Source: Gnetum montanum (Eukaryota; Streptophyta; Gnetopsida; Gnetales; Gnetaceae). Taken from it: a stretch of DNA of 59,850 nt. Below the pieces are notes generated by a model. That model saw only the letters and a list, made by a program, of their open reading frames with translations, had not been told where the DNA came from and searched no databases. Positions 35,540 to 47,708 of this stretch are shown one piece after another. How positions within the stretch are numbered: the stretch's first letter is position 1; the number at the start of each line of letters is the position of its first letter. A program made the position numbers and the translations under genes. The stretch covers positions 1,446-61,295 of the forward strand of contig MNCI01014752.1 in assembly GCA_015680685.1 (NCBI GenBank), read 5' to 3'.

Positions 35540-36690
35540 ACTTGTTGTATGTTGACCAGTTGTTTCTTGTTTAGGCTCTCAGGTTTGTAGATCATCATGG
35601 CCCCAAAAGGAACAGTCTCATAAATTATATAAGGTCCTTCTCACAATGTTTGAAACTTATTTCATTGAGGTGCATGTGCGGGATTCTAGTAGAGAACCTT
35701 ATCTCCTAGTTGAAGTTTAACATTTCTAATTTTAAGGTCATGGCGCTTTTTGTTATAGGCTTTGTGCAACTTGTTAGATGATAGGACCACCAATTGGTTT
35801 TTGTCTAGCAAGTTGAGATTCATTAGTCTTTCTTTTTATGCTAGACTCAAGTCAAGGTCAGATTACAAGTTGTTGAAAGTTTATGGAGCTTGGATTGAAT
35901 AGGAAGTGTTGGTAATTTTCCGTACACAAGCTCATAGGGAGAGTAGCCTATAGGAAGTTTCCATGTTAAGTGGTAGGTCCAAAGGATGTTGTTAAGTTTT
36001 GTGCTTTAGTCTTTCCTATATTTGCTAATAGTTCTTGTTAGAATCCTTATGATTTCCCTATTGGTAACCTCAGCTTGACCATTTGATTGGGGGTGGTAGG
36101 ATGTTGTGAGTTAATGTTCAACCCCTAGGTGTTGCATGAACTTCCAAAAGGTAGTACCTATAAAGTGAGTTCCATTATTAGAAATTAATGCACATGGCAC
36201 ACCAAACCTATTTACAACATTTTTTTGTACAAACTAAATAGTAGTAGAAGATGTATAGTCGGTGACAGCTACTGCTTCTGTCCATTTTGTACAATAGTCA
36301 ATAGCGATTATGATGTACACCTTTTCATTTGACATGGTTGTGATGGGACCCATGAAATCAATGCCCTAGAGGTTGAAGGGTTCCCATGATTAAATCCATT
36401 GTTGAGGTCCCTCCATTCAAGTAGTTATTTCACCATTTCATTGATAGCATTCACAAGAGTGGACATATTGATGAGCATCCCTAAAAATTGTTGGCCAATA
36501 GTACCCTACCATTAGGATTTTAATGGCCATGCATCTCCTAGCATAGTGGCCCCTACAAGGACCTTCATGAGCATCTTGGAGAATGTGTAATTAATTAGTA
36601 TTAAGAATAGACCATCGAACCAGGCCATCAGTGCACACCTTGTAGAGGTGTTCATTGATCTCCATGAAGCATTTTACTAGGTGAAAAAAC
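35540..36690 (-). pseudogene. Integrase of element 2, broken
   Basis: The minus strand shows an HHCC zinc-finger region (GHYARR, then GYYWPTIFRDAHQYVHSCECY; about 36600-36440). It continues with the catalytic core: GIDFMGPI with the first Asp, a SNNGTHF where Asp is replaced by Asn at the second catalytic position, and HPQSNGQAEVTNREI with the Glu. Stops interrupt it. The function in the family is inserting the cDNA into the genome; this copy cannot do so. Confidence 0.75.
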
Positions 36691-37316
36691 TATTGTTTCT
36701 TTCGGTGGTCCAACCCTTGTGGCATCTCTTGAGTGAGAAGATGGGTGAGAATGTCATCATACCATTTAGGCTTATTGGATAATCGTTTAGTTATAACCCC
36801 AATAAAAAGGAGTTCATCAAGAAACATATCAAATAATGGACTTTCTTCCTCTTTGTTGTCCCATTGTAACCAAGACAAGTGATCAGTGAACACATTCTCA
36901 GTGCTCTTTCAATCTACCATTGTAAGATCAAATTCTTGTAAGATCATTAGCCACTGTATGACATGGGAGCTCATCATTAGCTTATTCATTAGGAAGTGGA
37001 TGACATTGTGATATGTGTGCATAAACACTTTGTATCCAAGCACATAATGTCTAAACTTTTCTAAAGTAAATACCATTGCCATCAGTTCTTTTTCTGTGAT
37101 GGTGTAGTTTAGTTGTGCACTCACAATGCTTCGACTAGTGTAGTAAATGTAATATGGACATTTCTTATCATCCATTTGTGTAAGCACAACTCCCAAGCCA
37201 TAATTTGATACATTTTTCATAACATAAAATAGTCTAGACCAATCGAGTGCTTATAGAATTGGAGTTTCTACAAGTTTCTCTTTTAGCTGTTGGAATGCTT
37301 GTTCACATTCTATGGT
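36690..37316 (-). pseudogene. RNase H region of element 2, broken
   Basis: The open piece 36909-37220 carries NYGLGVVLTQ, YYTSRSI, NYTITEKELMAMVF and KFRHYVLGYKV, all standard for Ty3/Gypsy RNase H (the TEKELMA Glu is catalytic). A further piece, 36690-36893, has the connection to integrase (ADxLSRL-like FTDHLSWL). Frames are broken between the pieces. Confidence 0.82.
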
Positions 37317-38618
37317 CTAGACAAATGAAGCATCTTTCTTTGTTAGCTCCACCAATGATTTTACGATCTTAGAGAAATTCTCTATAAATTGTCGATAGTA
37401 GCTAGTATGTCCAAGGAATGATTGAACATCTTTGATAGTTTCTGGTTGGCGAGTTATTCCTTGGATGACCCTTATTTTTTTAAGGTTAACCTTAATTTTT
37501 GCTTGTGATATTTTGTGTTCCAATACAATGCTTGCCTAGACCATTAGATGACTCTTTTGCCAATTGAGCTTGAGGTTTGTGTCAATGCATCATTTCAGTA
37601 CTTACTCAAGGTGGTCTAGGACTTGCTCAAATGTAGCTCCATAAGTGGAGAAGTCATCCATGAAGACTTTTACATCAATACCAATTTGTTGTTGAAAAAT
37701 GCTTAGAACCAGGTGTTTGAACGTAGCAAAGGCATCTTGCGATATGCAAAAGTCCCCTAAGAACTTGTGAATGTTGTCTTGGCTTGGTCCTTTGATGCAA
37801 TTTAAATTTGATTATAGCCACTATAATCATCTAGAAAACTGTAGTAGCAATGCCTAGATATTGTGTCTAACACCTAATCAACAAATGACAATGGAAAATG
37901 GTCCTTGAATGTTGCCATATTTAGCAGTCAAAAATCAGTGTAGAACCACCGCTTACCACTTTCTTGGGCACAATAACGAGTGGACTAATCCACTCACTAT
38001 TCACAATGGGATAAATAAATCCTACCTTGAGGAGTTGTTCAATTTCCTCTTTGACGATCTACTTCAGTTTGGGGTTCAATCACCTCTGTAGTTGCCTCTT
38101 TGGCTTCATGGCCAAATTAGTGTAGATGTGATGCTAGCATATCCTAAGATCAATCCCTATGAGTTCAGGATATGACCAGGCAAAGGCTACTGACCATTTT
38201 TCAACAACATCTTTTTTTTTCTGGAGTAAGATTTGCATTGATTATGACTAGCTTCCCATTTTTCAAAAATACATATTCTATGCTAGCTTGTAGAGTTTTT
38301 AGTTTAAGAGGCTCTTACTTGAAATTTTCAAGAATTTTCAACTCTTCCCAATAGGTATCATTAGTTGTATCATTAGAGAGTTGGTGATGAACTTGCTCTA
38401 GTTTATCCATGCCTTCGACATATGTGCATGTCAAGCTCTCAATTGGTTCCATATAAAGTGTTTTGCTTTTAAAATTTGTGGTTAGCCACTGGATTCCCTC
38501 CTATTTTGTGTTTGCTGTGTATAGACATCTTTGAATTTCTACTTCTGGTGCACACTGCTTGCATGCATAGATGGATGTTTATTTCACTACCTAGAGTTTC
38601 TGCACACAATTGCACCTT
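37317..38618 (-). pseudogene. Reverse transcriptase of element 2, broken
   Basis: On the minus strand the pieces read, in order, the finger block near 37990-37900 (ISPLVIVPKK-like), YYSFLDDYSGYNQI (about 37850-37810), the FMDD catalytic motif within VFMDDFSTYGATFEQ (about 37670-37625), HKISQAKIKV and FLGHTSYYRQFIENFSKI (37317-37523). The FLGH...YRxFI form is typical of the Athila/Tat branch. Several stops make it a pseudogene. It is separated from the protease by the insertion at 38624. Confidence 0.85.
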
Positions 38619-38900
38619 GTATCTGTTGGCGACCGTTTGGGATGCGACCGCCAACGAGTGTCCTCAAACAGGATTTAGGTGCTTGCTGGTCTCTGGCAAC
38701 ACCAAGGCCCAGATACCTCCAAATAGACTTAGTAGTTAATGTGAGTATGTGTGTGTGCTGTTGCGGTGTGCGGTTGTGAAATATGAAACGATTACATTGT
38801 GTGTAAACTACAAATGACTTATCTTAAAGACATTTAGCCAACTTTGCCAAGTACTGTGAGTTGTTGAGAGTTCCTATTTTGTTCAATTGCCTAGTCTATG

Positions 38901-39836
38901 NNNNNNNNNNNNNNNNNNNNNNNNNNNNNNNNNNNNNNNNNNNNNNNNNNNNNNNNNNNNNNNNNNNNNNNNNNNNNNNNNNNNNNNNNNNNNNNNNNNN
39001 NNNNNNNNNNNNNNNNNNNNNNNNNNNNNNNNNNNNNNNNNNNNNNNNNNNNNNNNNNNNNNNNNNNNNNNNNNNNNNNNNNNNNNNNNNNNNNNNNNNN
39101 NNNNNNNNNNNNNNNNNNNNNNNNNNNNNNNNNNNNNNNNNNNNNNNNNNNNNNNNNNNNNNNNNNNNNNNNNNNNNNNNNNNNNNNNNNNNNNNNNNNN
39201 NNNNNNNNNNNNNNNNNNNNNNNNNNNNNNNNNNNNNNNNNNNNNNNNNNNNNNNNNNNNNNNNNNNNNNNNNNNNNNNNNNNNNNNNNNNNNNNNNNNN
39301 NNNNNNNNNNNNNNNNNNNNNNNNNNNNNNNNNNNNNNNNNNNNNNNNNNNNNNNNNNNNNNNNNNNNNNNNNNNNNNNNNNNNNNNNNNNNNNNNNNNN
39401 NNNNNNNNNNNNNNNNNNNNNNNNNNNNNNNNNNNNNNNNNNNNNNNNNNNNNNNNNNNNNNNNNNNNNNNNNNNNNNNNNNNNNNNNNNNNNNNNNNNN
39501 NNNNNNNNNNNNNNNNNNNNNNNNNNNNNNNNNNNNNNNNNNNNNNNNNNNNNNNNNNNNNNNNNNNNNNNNNNNNNNNNNNNNNNNNNNNNNNNNNNNN
39601 NNNNNNNNNNNNNNNNNNNNNNNNNNNNNNNNNNNNNNNNNNNNNNNNNNNNNNNNNNNNNNNNNNNNNNNNNNNNNNNNNNNNNNNNNNNNNNNNNNNN
39701 NNNNNNNNNNNNNNNNNNNNNNNNNNNNNNNNNNNNNNNNNNNNNNNNNNNNNNNNNNNNNNNNNNNNNNNNNNNNNNNNNNNNNNNNNNNNNNNNNNNN
39801 NNNNNNNNNNNNNNNNNNNNNNNNNNNNNNNNNNNN
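38901..39836. other. Assembly gap of 936 Ns
   Basis: No sequence is available. The real size may differ. Frames reported through it are meaningless. Confidence 0.99.
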
Positions 39837-40215
39837 TGGCCGGAGAAGATATGGCTGCTGTTCTTGCAACATTATCGCAGGAGGGTGGACCTTCGTGATA
39901 CTATGATGCTTGGCAATTTGTAAATCGGCGAAGAGCTCAAATTGTACTCTCCTGGGCCCAAATCAAAATGTTCAAGAAGAAGATGTCCTCCTTTGTCGAC
40001 AATGCATAGATCATGAAAAAGTTGCAACGCATCATCGACATCTGTCTCTGATTCTGCAATTTCGATGGGCAATGCAGATTTTCTATGACCATTCATGGTT
40101 GCAAATTGCTCCCAATCCGATCTATTGTGCTCTGCTTCAGCGGATCCATGCCCTAAATCATTCTTGCGTCGATAGCAGTCGCTGAATTCGTACATTGCAA
40201 TGGCATTATTTTGGG

Positions 40216-40374
40216 GAGAAAATTAGTTGCATTGAAAGTGTCAGTGGCTGCGACGAGTTCTTGGATGGAGAGTTTTAAAAACTGTTCACCCAACTTGGGA
40301 GTCTGTAATTTGGCCTTTTTGTTTTTCCTTTTATGAAATAGGATGCCTGTACAAACCAGCAAAAGGAAAACCAG
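40216..40374 (-). pseudogene. Receptor-like kinase fragment (membrane segment and juxtamembrane start of kinase)
   Basis: The minus strand encodes LVFLLLVCTGILF, a hydrophobic membrane span, then the basic stop-transfer HKRKNKKAK. A juxtamembrane segment, FLKLSIQELVAATDTFNATNFL, follows. The IQELVAATDTFNATNFL part is the block that precedes the Gly-rich loop in plant LRR receptor-like kinases (YEELxxATxxFxxxNLLG). The Gly loop itself is missing: after NFL the sequence no longer matches a kinase. No LRR domain is seen upstream. So about 50 codons of a host receptor gene survive within the inserted element, probably by capture. Confidence 0.65.
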
Positions 40375-40505
40375 TTAAAAGGCTGTTAACGAGCACAATT
40401 TTCACAATTCTACTGATCCTCGCATTTTAGAGAATCGGTGATGATGCTGTACAAACATGACTTGGCTACTATTCCATGAAATGGCCAAAATGTGCCAACA
40501 GTATC

Positions 40506-40950
40506 ATTGTATGTGATGCATGGAACTTGCTTCTTCTTAATCTTCTTGAATGCATTTTATTTAGATATTTCCAAGGAAAGATCTCTAATGCCCATTTTTG
40601 CATCAACGGTACTTAGCCATGCCCTTCTCATGATGATTGAGAAGTCTCCTTTGCAATTCTTCACTTTGATCACTAGGAAATTTGTAGGATAAGACCACCT
40701 GCAAATAGTGGTTACAATGTCTTCTACTAGTCCTAATGAAATAGTGATGGACTGGTTTGCCAATTCTAATTTGATATTTGCTCTTCTTTAAAGGAGGTAG
40801 GTTCCATGTAGTATACATCTCATAAGAGATTAGGTTGACATTAGAACTGGAATTGAGAAGAGATTTGCATGGTTCATTCTCAACAATCTACAAATAAATG
40901 AGAGGATTTCTAGGATCTGCTAACTTCCTAGGAAGGTTTCCAGCATGGAT
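40506..40950 (-). pseudogene. Protease region of element 2
   Basis: The minus strand reads LGLVEDIVTTICRWSYPTNF and then KGDFSIIMRRAWLSTVDAKM, which follows the pattern of the C-terminal half of Athila-type aspartic protease (DFxVLDxx...IILGRPxLATAxAxI). The catalytic Asp-Thr/Ser-Gly block should lie just upstream (about 40950) and I could not make it out. Stops are present. Confidence 0.6.
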
Positions 40951-43493
40951 CCAATCAAATATGATGTGAGTAAGCATCATAGTATGGATCTTGGGTAGTG
41001 TTTGGTTTGAAGGGGACTTGAAGGAATTTGATACAAATGAAGATGGGGGAATACATTTGTTAACCACATGTGTCTTTGAGGGCTTAGGTAGAGTACGTGA
41101 TCAAAAGAAAGATCTTTTCTTTGATTAAGTATCCACACTACTCAATTGATGAACTGGTTGTAGATTAATGGTCCTAGTAGTGTTGCGTTGTTGTAATTGA
41201 GCTGGTAGTTTACCCTGCATAGGTGGAGCAAGTCGTAGCTATGCGGAGGAAGGAGGAAGATGTGTAGGAATAGGAGGAGGATAAGGGTAAAAGGTGGTAT
41301 CCCTCCTTGCATGTGGAGAATGCATTTAGTAATTATTAGGAGAGTAGTAGTAAGGTTGAAAAGTATAAACATGATTGGAGGAGTCACATGGAGACAAGGG
41401 TTGTTGAATGTAATACCCATATGGATTAGGTTGTCTGTAAGGGTATTGTTGTCTTAGTGGTGCTAGTGCCCATGATTGTGGTTGCTGCCATTATTGATAC
41501 TACTCATATGGTTGTAGTGGAATTTCACTTGGGTAATACTATTGTTGCTGGTGGAACTACCTAGAATTGCTTTGAGAATAAAGTAATCTTTTGGGTATTT
41601 ACCTTTGTGTGCATCACAGATTCAAAGTGTATACCCTAGATTCCTATAAGTGTGACACTATGGGACTACATCTCTCAAGATGTTCATACTAGTAGACATC
41701 ACATCCATCATCATTATCTGATTCACTTTCCACAACTTCTTCTATTGCAGCAATCTTATCCTTACCTCTTTGATAGGTACGTTCAACTTCCTTGTGCCTC
41801 CTACACTCATGATCACTACCTTGTTCTTTGGACTCTTTAGCAATTTTTAAGATAACTTGAAATTTGCTATCCATGGAGTTTCATAACTGATCAACCTTGG
41901 TCATAATTTCAGATTGAAATTTTTGGAGTAGCAAGGCTTTCCAATTTGCCACCTCATCGAGTGATGATTCTTCCTCATTGTCACAAAATTGAACCTCCCT
42001 CTTTTGGATGGAAGAATCATGGTTGTATTCTTCTATACTTTCTCATTTTCTTAATTCATCTTACCTGCTTAATTAGTCTTTGGATCTAATGGTCACTTAA
42101 TTCTAATAGTCACCTTGGGAATAGATGCCAAGGATTTTCCTCATTTTAGATCAAAGCCCATCAACAATGTGGTGATGTTAATCCAACTAAGAATAACCAT
42201 GGCTAGGATATCTGTGCATTAAGGGATAATATCGACCTATGGTAACATCCAATGGTTCGTGTGTTCCTTGTGTCCATCCTTAGATTTGCCTTCTCAAGTT
42301 GGACACTTTGGAGTATGTTTGATATTGGTCATTGAAAAATTCAAGCATTGTACTCCATCATTTGATAGATTTTGGTTCTAAGGACTGGTACTAGTTTTCT
42401 ACTTCTTTAATGAGTGTTTATCAAAATAACTTAAGCTTTTGCCATTCATTCTCTATGTTTTGTAAGGCACATGCATCTTAAGAAGCTTGGAGATGGTATT
42501 GCAGATCTAAGCTATATTCCCCTTCGAACCTAGGGATATTGTTCATATCTAGCCTCTTGATTTGACTGTCCTTCACAGGCCTTGTTGGAATTCGTACTAC
42601 CTTTGCAATGTTTAGCATACTTCAAGTAGCAAGTAAAGGCTCATCAAGGCCTTGATTTTGGTGCTTCCAATACCCTCTACTACCCCTTCGTTATGGTGTT
42701 GCATCTCTCTTGAATGCTTATGCCCTTGGTCTTGCCTTGCCTGATGGTCCCTTCGATTATTTTGGTATCATTAGTCATTTTGATCCCATTGGTTACCTCC
42801 ATCACGGTCGCATCCCCTATGATTACGATTAGAGCCAGATGAAGAAGATGATGATGACGAAGGTGAAGAGGAAGGAGCACTAGCACCATCATGGTACTTG
42901 ATACCACCTCTTCGGTGATTGTGACCATGATCACGATCTTGTTTCTTGTTTGCATCCCTACCTTGACTTGCCTCATTGAATCCTTATTTATCATTAATCC
43001 ATTCTTACCAGAACCAGGATTGTGGATTGTGGATTACAGGTTTTGGTTTTAACCTCCTTCGCTATTAAAGAGAGGAATTTCACTAAATGGAGAAACCCTA
43101 GAGAAAGGTTTTCCACCATCTTTTTGGTATAATAAGAATGGGGAATCATTAAATCCCTTTCCCTTTGCAGATTCATAATGTTATTTTAACTGGCGATCTT
43201 TGAGACATTGTGTATTAGTGGGATGATAATCCTTGACATTAGTGTCTTGCATAACATACTCAACATGATAATATAACCATTTTTTGGAGCATTGCAGGAA
43301 TAGATTGATCGAGCGGTAACATGATGTTGCCCTTCATATCACACCACTACAACTATTCATCCTGGTGTAGGATGAAGCTAAAATTTGGTACATACTCATT
43401 AGGATGAGCATATACTACTCGGTATTGTTGAGGCACTCATGAATGTACTCTGTTAAACTTGGGTAGAGAATCGCTCTTGTGAGAAGAAGACAT
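40951..43493 (-). pseudogene. Gag of element 2, decayed
   Basis: It starts at an ATG at 43493 (MSSSHKSDSL), about 140 bases after the primer site. The N-terminal portion matches that of element 1 (VVYAHPNEY, FILHQDE), and the basic Asp/His/Ser-rich spacer at 42680-42994 is the counterpart of 616-1002. A C-terminal acidic/basic piece is open at 41689-41874. Many stops and frameshifts break the frame. Confidence 0.68.
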
Positions 43494-43635
43494 TTTATGT
43501 TAGAAAAATAAAAATGTAGTGTGCTTCTTAAAACTATTGTAGTGATCTTAAGATGTGATATGAATCTAAGGTTCATTTCAATGATTTGAATAGCTTTTAC
43601 TAAGTCCTAGATAGTGCACAAAACAACCAAGAAGG

Positions 43636-43654
43636 TCCCCAACAATGACACCAA
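43636..43654 (-). other. Primer-binding site of element 2, tRNA-Asp type
   Basis: The minus strand reads TGGTGTCATTGTTGGGGAC directly inside the 5' LTR, a decayed complement of the tRNA-Asp 3' end. Confidence 0.75.
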
Positions 43655-44536
43655 TGATCAACGACGAGGTACCCCTATGCCCAATCATACAAATCACCAA
43701 GGCATTTACACATGATTTGGTTGAATTCCGTGGACCTATAGTTATCCAGTGTACTAATTCTTTTCAGAAGTGAAATGGGTGTTAAGAACATTCTTTGTCT
43801 TCTCAAGTACACTTGTGAAGCTTAAGAATATGGTTTAAGTGTAATTAAGCTATATGATTTTTATTATTTTATGGTTTATAAATTTAATCGCCTACAACAA
43901 GAATGAAAGCTAGAGTAATTTAAGATCTAATTCATTTACTGCCTAGCTAGCCTAACACAAGTACACATCCCACTTTCTTGGACACATCCTAAACACTTAT
44001 AGTGTTGCTGGGCTACCAAACATTAAGCATTTTTGGGTTACCAAGCACTACATGTATACTTGAAGTAGTCGTGCTTGTGTTCATTAATAACTAGAAATTA
44101 AATTCTTAATTTAAATGCATTAAAGTAAAGTACATAAAAATAAAATGAATTAAAGAAAGCATTAATGTATTCTTAGTGTTGCAAGAATTATCAAAAGGGT
44201 TCACTTTTATTCCCATCACATTTCTATGCTTAGGTACATCAATGTTCAAACAAAGATCCATACACACTCAGACTCCTACTGTGGGCACTCAGAAATATTC
44301 TAACTTTGGAGAAAACAAACTACAAGAGCTTTGCTACTCTATGCAAAAAACTATAAAAAACTTAACTAAAAAAACTTATGAAAATTGTAAGCCCAAGTGT
44401 TATATTTATAGGCCAAGATATACTCTGCAATATTAGATATTCAACATCATGTCCTAGGCTCCAACATTGCATATTAAATGTCGAGGCTCCAATATTGGGT
44501 ACCTAATATTGAAGCCAGTTAAAACATGATTCATCA
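43655..44536 (-). mobile_element. 5' LTR of element 2
   Basis: 882 bases, pairing with 32625-33485. It has a TATA-like TATAAATA (rc of 44401-44408), an AATAAAAG signal (rc near 44209) and the GGTTACCAAGCAC/GGCTACCAAAC repeats (rc of the GGTAACC motif) near 44008-44050. The outer edge is followed by CCTAA, the target duplication. Confidence 0.85.
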
Positions 44537-44541
44537 CCTAA

Positions 44542-45445
44542 TTTAAAAATTAGAATAAAAAACAAAAATAATACTTGACATGAAGAAGTTAGATGTTATG
44601 TTTCTTCATGACATCATTTAATTACAAAATGAAACTTCAATTACAAGAAAGGTAACCCAAAATTTGAATGAATACATATTGTGATGAAAGATCTATAACT
44701 AATGACTCATATATATCATTAGAAAGAACAAAATTAGGTGTGTTAGTTGCATCAACATCACTGAAAGAATGCATTAGAACTTTCTCTTACTAGTTTGTAC
44801 ATCTACACTTTGAGAATCAACAAAAACTTATGCATCAATAAAGAAGTAAAAATGTTAACATTGGTTGAATATGTTAGGAGTAATATAGAATCTCACATAG
44901 GGTGATTCTAAATAAATTAGATTTACTAAAGAAAAATTAAAGAGAGAAAAATTAGATCCATTGAAAAAAATCAAATTCACTAGAAAAACATCATATCCAC
45001 TAGAAAAAATCAGATTTGCTAAAGAAATATAAGATTCATTGAAAAAAATCAAAGCTGTTGAAAAACAAGTTGATTCATAATGACTTAAGCTCATGGTTAA
45101 ATATCTCTACCTTAGAAATTGAAAGCTCTTTCATTTTATTAGTGTCTTATGATACCAAAATTTATTATTTACTAGTAATAATATAGAACTAGAGTAAAAT
45201 GTGAATATGTAGCCAATGATAGGTTGCTTTTTGTTATTTTGTTGTTGATAAATATTATTCATATATAAGATCCCTACTTTAAATGATATTTGAGGTACCA
45301 TTATATTTTACTTAAGTTCTACTAAAGCGTTATGTTACCTTTATGTTAAAGTATCATCACCCAAAGGCTCAATATTCATCTTTCCAAGATTGGGTCTTGG
45401 GAGGGTTGGTAGATGAGTAAAAGCCTAACCTACTTTGAGTGGCTA
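44542..45445. other. AT-rich flank between elements 2 and 3
   Basis: No gene recognised. On the minus strand TGGTATCATAAGACAC (near 45157) resembles a Copia primer site, so this could be a Copia remnant, but no LTR pair was found. A tandem array lies at 44925-45065. Confidence 0.4.
44925..45065. repeat. Short tandem repeat, unit about 20-25 bases
   Basis: About six degenerate units of the type ATCAGATTCACTAGAAAAA. On the minus strand they make a Phe/Ser-rich frame that I do not consider a gene. Confidence 0.6.
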
Positions 45446-46391
45446 TGATGAGCAGCAAGGTGCCCCTATGCCCAACCATATGAATCACAGAGTGTTCACA
45501 CACAATCCAATTGAATTTCGTGGACTTTGTAGTTTCTAATGCACTAGTCTTCTAGGTAGTGAACCTTGCCCTAAGGTCATTCGTTGTCTTCCCAATTATA
45601 CTTGTGAAGCACATGGTATGGTTAAGTGTAATTGAGGCATATGATTTTTATAGTTTTATGTTTTATAGTTTTGGTGCTCGAATAGAGATAAAGACAAGGT
45701 AATTTAATGGCTAATTTAATATAACTAACCTACTAGCGTCTAGCTAATCCTAACATAAGTATCCAGTCCCACTTTTAGTACATGTCTTGAACCCACGTAT
45801 GCACTGCTAGGTTACCAACTGCTATGCTACTAGGCATACCAAGCAATAATGTTGCTAGGATTAGCAAGTGAATACATGTTATTCCTGAAGTGGTCGTACT
45901 TATGTATTTAATCTATCTACCTTATCTTGATCAATTATCTTAATTAGCTTAATTATTGGAAAACATTGAATAAGTAATTAAAAATATTAAATGCATAAAT
46001 AAAATATTTAATCTATCTAGAATGCTACGAGGTTTATCAAAAAGCTCATCTTTATTGCTGCACACATTGTGATGCTTAGGCATCATAATGCTTGAATAAA
46101 GATCCATACACTACACTTAATGACTCTTTCTATGGGCACTCAGGAAAAATATTCTAACTTTCAAATAGACAAATTGCAAGAGCTTTGCTACTACTATGAG
46201 AATTGATTACATATATGTAGCTAGTTGCTCATATTTATAAACCAAAACAGACCCCTGCATCGATGTAATTAACTACATCGACAGGGCCTCGTTGATGGGG
46301 CCTAGTCGACGAGGCCTCGTTGATGCAATAGACTATGTCAATTGGGCCTCGTCAATGGGCCCTAGTCAATGCAACAAATTGAAACTCATCA
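45446..46391 (-). mobile_element. 3' LTR of Athila-like element 3
   Basis: 946 bases with TGATGAGCAGCAAGGTGCCC at the plus-strand left edge and AAACTCATCA at the right, followed by a purine tract (minus CATGTGGGTG). The U3 carries its own repeats (GGGCCTCGTTGATG-like, 46270-46375) in place of GATATC palindromes. The left flank GGCTA has no partner, since the rest of element 3 is missing. Confidence 0.75.
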
Positions 46392-47605
46392 CACCCACAT
46401 GATTGAATAAAACTCATCCTTGAGTTCTTTACAAAATTGGAAAGATATGGAATTATTGACTAACTTTGACATAACAGAACAAAACAAGACAAAATGGACA
46501 TAACAATTGAGTGCCTAGTGTATGGATCAACAAATTACAAAAATTATGGTGTCCATGACATAAAATTGAACACTATGAAATAATTATTCAAAACTAGACA
46601 ACACATTCTTTGATGGTGTGAAGTTGATGGAGAAGGTCAGATAGTCCTAGGTGGTGGTGGCTTCTGAGGTTCTGAGGGATCTTCACTAGCTTTAGGCACG
46701 TGTGGTGGTAGAGGTAGTTGTGGCTATCCTTTTGCTGTTGCTACTTCAAGTGGAAGGTGAAACACATCTAATAAAACCTTCATTTTCTCTTCTTTACTCT
46801 TGAGATCATTCATGGTTCACATAGCTTTGCTAATGTGGATCAAGGTTGGAACATCCCAAGGACAAGGCAAAATAGGAAAGAACTCCTTCACATTGATAAA
46901 CTAGGCTATGAATTGCTTGCCCTCAATGTTGAACGCTTGAACTGTGTCTTGCAGTGCCTTGTAGTCATTTATTCTTTTAGCTAGGTTCTCTATAACTAAT
47001 CTCTAGTTGATGAATTTTGCCTTAAGAACCTCGAGTTTAGCATTCACAACTGTAAGCTTTTACTTGATTTCTTTATGGATCTTGAACTTAGCCTCATACA
47101 ACAAGTATGAGTTGGCACCTTGCTTTTCAAGTTCAGATTATAGCCATTTGATAGTTAGCATCACTAGGTTTGCATAATAGAGATTGGATAACCCCATGTA
47201 CTCCATCATCTCTTCAATCTGCAACTCCTTCATGCAAATTTTTGCCTTGTTATAGGCATCAATCCCATCAATGATGGGTTGCCACAATTCTCTACCTTGT
47301 TGGAGTTAATGAAGGGCCTCATTAACTTTTGCCTTCATTAATTGCATATGCTTTTCATTCACCTCCTTTTGTAGGCCAACCTAGTCTTTATAATGATTTT
47401 TAATTTTCTCAAATTTTAGAGCCTTGTTCTTCCAGGTGGTAATCTCAATAGCTGACTTCTGGCATAAGGCGCATACCTCCTCTATGGAGAGGTTAAGATT
47501 CTCTACTACTAATCTCCTCAATTTGGTGTTTTCCCTAGTGAGCTACTCTTGCTGTTGATGGATAAATTCTTCTAACTATTTTTTTGTACATCAACATTTT
47601 GCAGG
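46392..47605 (-). pseudogene. 3' ORF remnant of element 3 (coiled-coil part)
   Basis: The region aligns with 47709-48760 of element 4: both encode, with stops, a Leu/Glu/Lys-rich coiled coil on the minus strand that ends before the purine tract. The left end is the 3' LTR; the right end breaks into the LTR remnant of element 4 at about 47610. No pol or gag of element 3 remains. Confidence 0.55.
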
Positions 47606-47609
47606 CCAT

Positions 47610-47708
47610 GGCTTTCTATGGTGTATTCAATATCATTATCGAAGCCATGATATCACGTACTCGATATTGCAGATTCGATATTGGAGCCTAGCAAATCATG
47701 ATTCATCA
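47610..47708 (-). mobile_element. 3' LTR remnant of Athila-like element 4
   Basis: About 100 bases of U3 (GATATCACGTACTCGATATTG and on to ATGATTCATCA) match the U3 end of the 5' LTR at 55690-55767. It is followed by the purine tract GTTGTGAGGGTA (minus strand). The rest of the LTR is replaced by element 3. Confidence 0.65.

Larger units (their letters stand above)
38619..40505 (+). mobile_element. Inserted TGTTGGC element (copy 2) with GTATC target duplication
   Basis: The insert spans 38624-40500, begins TGTTGGCGACC and ends TGTGCCAACA, so its ends are 7-bp inverted repeats (TGTTGGC/GCCAACA). It is flanked by GTATC at 38619-38623 and 40501-40505. A 5-bp duplication with TG...CA ends indicates an LTR-type insertion into element 2 pol. 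Its first 277 bases match copies at 1-555 and 55768-56093. The middle is an assembly gap, and the right third holds a receptor-kinase fragment. It may be one long solo LTR, or a small element carrying a captured gene piece. Confidence 0.8.
32620..44541 (-). mobile_element. Full-length Athila-like Ty3/Gypsy element 2 with CCTAA target duplication
   Basis: The element runs 32625-44536 and is flanked by CCTAA on both sides (32620-32624 and 44537-44541). It has two LTRs, a tRNA-Asp primer site and a purine tract. Reading on the minus strand the order is gag, protease, reverse transcriptase, RNase H, integrase, then about 2 kb of non-coding DNA before the 3' LTR. All domains carry stops or frameshifts. 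A younger element (38624-40500) splits protease from reverse transcriptase. The FLGHxxxYRxFI and MDDF motifs, the primer site and the domain order point to the Athila lineage. Confidence 0.88.

Noticed and set aside
38861-39923. Long open frames on both strands made of X residues
   Set aside because: They run through 936 Ns; they are translation of the gap, not genes.
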